Position numbers and translations under genes: made by a program. This document shows, piece after piece, positions 5,369 through 6,035 of a stretch of 6,035 nucleotides of DNA; the first letter of the stretch is position 1, and every line of letters starts with the position of its first letter. The DNA comes from an uncultured Ruminococcus sp. (GTDB lineage Bacteria; Bacillota; Clostridia; Oscillospirales; Ruminococcaceae). The notes beneath the pieces were generated by a model that saw nothing but the letters and a program-made list of their open reading frames with translations, was not told the DNA's origin and searched no databases. The DNA is taken from positions 1-6,035 of the forward strand of contig CAMNAY010000112.1 in NCBI GenBank assembly GCA_946531975.1, written 5' to 3'.

Positions 5369-6035
5369 ATGAAAAACAAGGCGATGCTGTCCGTTCTGAC
5401 GGCAGCAGTCATCGCGGGCGTGGGACTGACCGCGCCGACGAGTTCTGCTTTGCAGGGCGCGCCGCTGAATGTCTCCGCCGCCGATGACAACAACGACGAC
5501 TGGCTGCACTGCGAGGGCAGCCGGATCTACGACAAGGACGGCAATCAGGTCTGGCTGACCGGCGCAAACTGGTTCGGCCTCAACTGCACCGAGAACATTC
5601 CGCACGGTCTGTATTCGCGTGATGTGGATGATATGCTGTCTGATGTCGCAAATCACGGCATCAACATTATCCGCTTCCCGATCTCCACTGAGCTGCTGCT
5701 CTCGTGGATGGACGGCGCACCGCTGGCGGTCAGCTCCGTCAATGCGTCCTACAACCCGCCGACAGATGTGGTCGGTGAGGACGGAACGGTCACGAAGGCA
5801 GGTACCTACGGCAATATCAACAAGGATTTCGTCGAATCGGACGGCAAGACGCTGAAGAACTCCATGGAGATCTTTGATGTGATTATGCAGAAATGCAAAA
5901 AGTACGGCATCAAGGCGCTGATCGACGTTCACAGCCCCGCATCGCATAACTCCGGCCATAACTATGAGCTGTGGTTCTATGAGAAAACCAATGACAAGGC
6001 GGACGATATGGCGGTCGGCCATTTCTCCAAGAAGC
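5369..6035 (+). CDS. Second secreted GH5 glycoside hydrolase, paralogue of the first, 3'-truncated by the window
   Basis: The frame ATG AAA AAC AAG runs open to the window end, giving 222 visible residues. Residues 1 to about 37 form a signal peptide (MKNK, hydrophobic stretch, likely cleavage at VSA|AD). From residue 41 it aligns closely with the neighbouring enzyme: 'NNDDWLH', 'YDKDGNQVWLTGANWFGLNCTEN', 'HGIN' and 'STELL' are shared, and by hand count about two thirds of the first 75 mature positions are identical. The GH5 residues R102 and H188 (LIDVHSP) are present; the acid/base, nucleophile and any dockerin lie beyond the window. Compared with the first enzyme it has about 17 extra residues between 'SVN' (123-125) and 'NSMEIFDV' (164-171), a loop before the third beta strand. 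The two genes probably arose by tandem duplication and diverged. Beta-1,4-glucan hydrolysis is likely, but the longer loop may shift substrate preference. Confidence 0.93.
   Translation, partial: MKNKAMLSVLTAAVIAGVGLTAPTSSALQGAPLNVSAADDNNDDWLHCEGSRIYDKDGNQVWLTGANWFGLNCTENIPHGLYSRDVDDMLSDVANHGINIIRFPISTELLLSWMDGAPLAVSSVNASYNPPTDVVGEDGTVTKAGTYGNINKDFVESDGKTLKNSMEIFDVIMQKCKKYGIKALIDVHSPASHNSGHNYELWFYEKTNDKADDMAVGHFSKK

Noticed and set aside
5213..6022. Minus-strand open frame (269 codons) opposite the second GH5 gene
   Set aside because: It is antisense to conserved GH5 sequence and runs across the intrinsic terminator and leader; the same reasoning excludes 4924-5493 and 1081-1719 on the minus strand.

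Overview
The window looks like chromosomal DNA of a cellulolytic, cellulosome-forming Firmicute close to Ruminococcus. The main reason is a secreted GH5 endoglucanase with a Ser/Thr-rich linker and a C-terminal dockerin. The dockerin sequence style (paired Ca-binding loops of the type DADCNGDVNVLD and DVNGDGLVDSKD), the GC-rich third codon positions and strong GGAGG-like ribosome sites fit a moderately GC-rich Ruminococcus such as R. champanellensis. The species is an inference.

Layout, all on the + strand: (1) positions 1-2112 hold the 3' part of a large gene of unknown function, whose product is acidic, aromatic-rich and repetitive in a beta-propeller-like way. It ends at a strong intrinsic terminator (2120-2158). 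(2) A good sigma-A-type promoter with an extended -10 (2209-2237) drives an SseB-family gene (2289-3230). (3) A 175-base gap carries three consecutive hairpins that can refold into alternatives, and leads into the complete GH5-dockerin gene (3406-5238), which ends at an intrinsic terminator (5243-5278). (4) A shorter leader with related sequence elements precedes a second, paralogous GH5 gene (5369 to beyond the window end).

The two GH5 genes form a tandem cellulase cluster. Both products carry export signals and would act outside the cell on beta-1,4-glucans. The first is predicted to dock onto a scaffoldin; whether the second does is not visible. The SseB-like and propeller-like genes have no visible functional link to the cellulases and are separated from each other by a terminator and a fresh promoter. 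No mobile element, RNA gene, CRISPR array or clearly novel multi-gene system is evident. The most interesting unexplained item is the structured, apparently switchable leader in front of the first cellulase, parts of which recur before the second.
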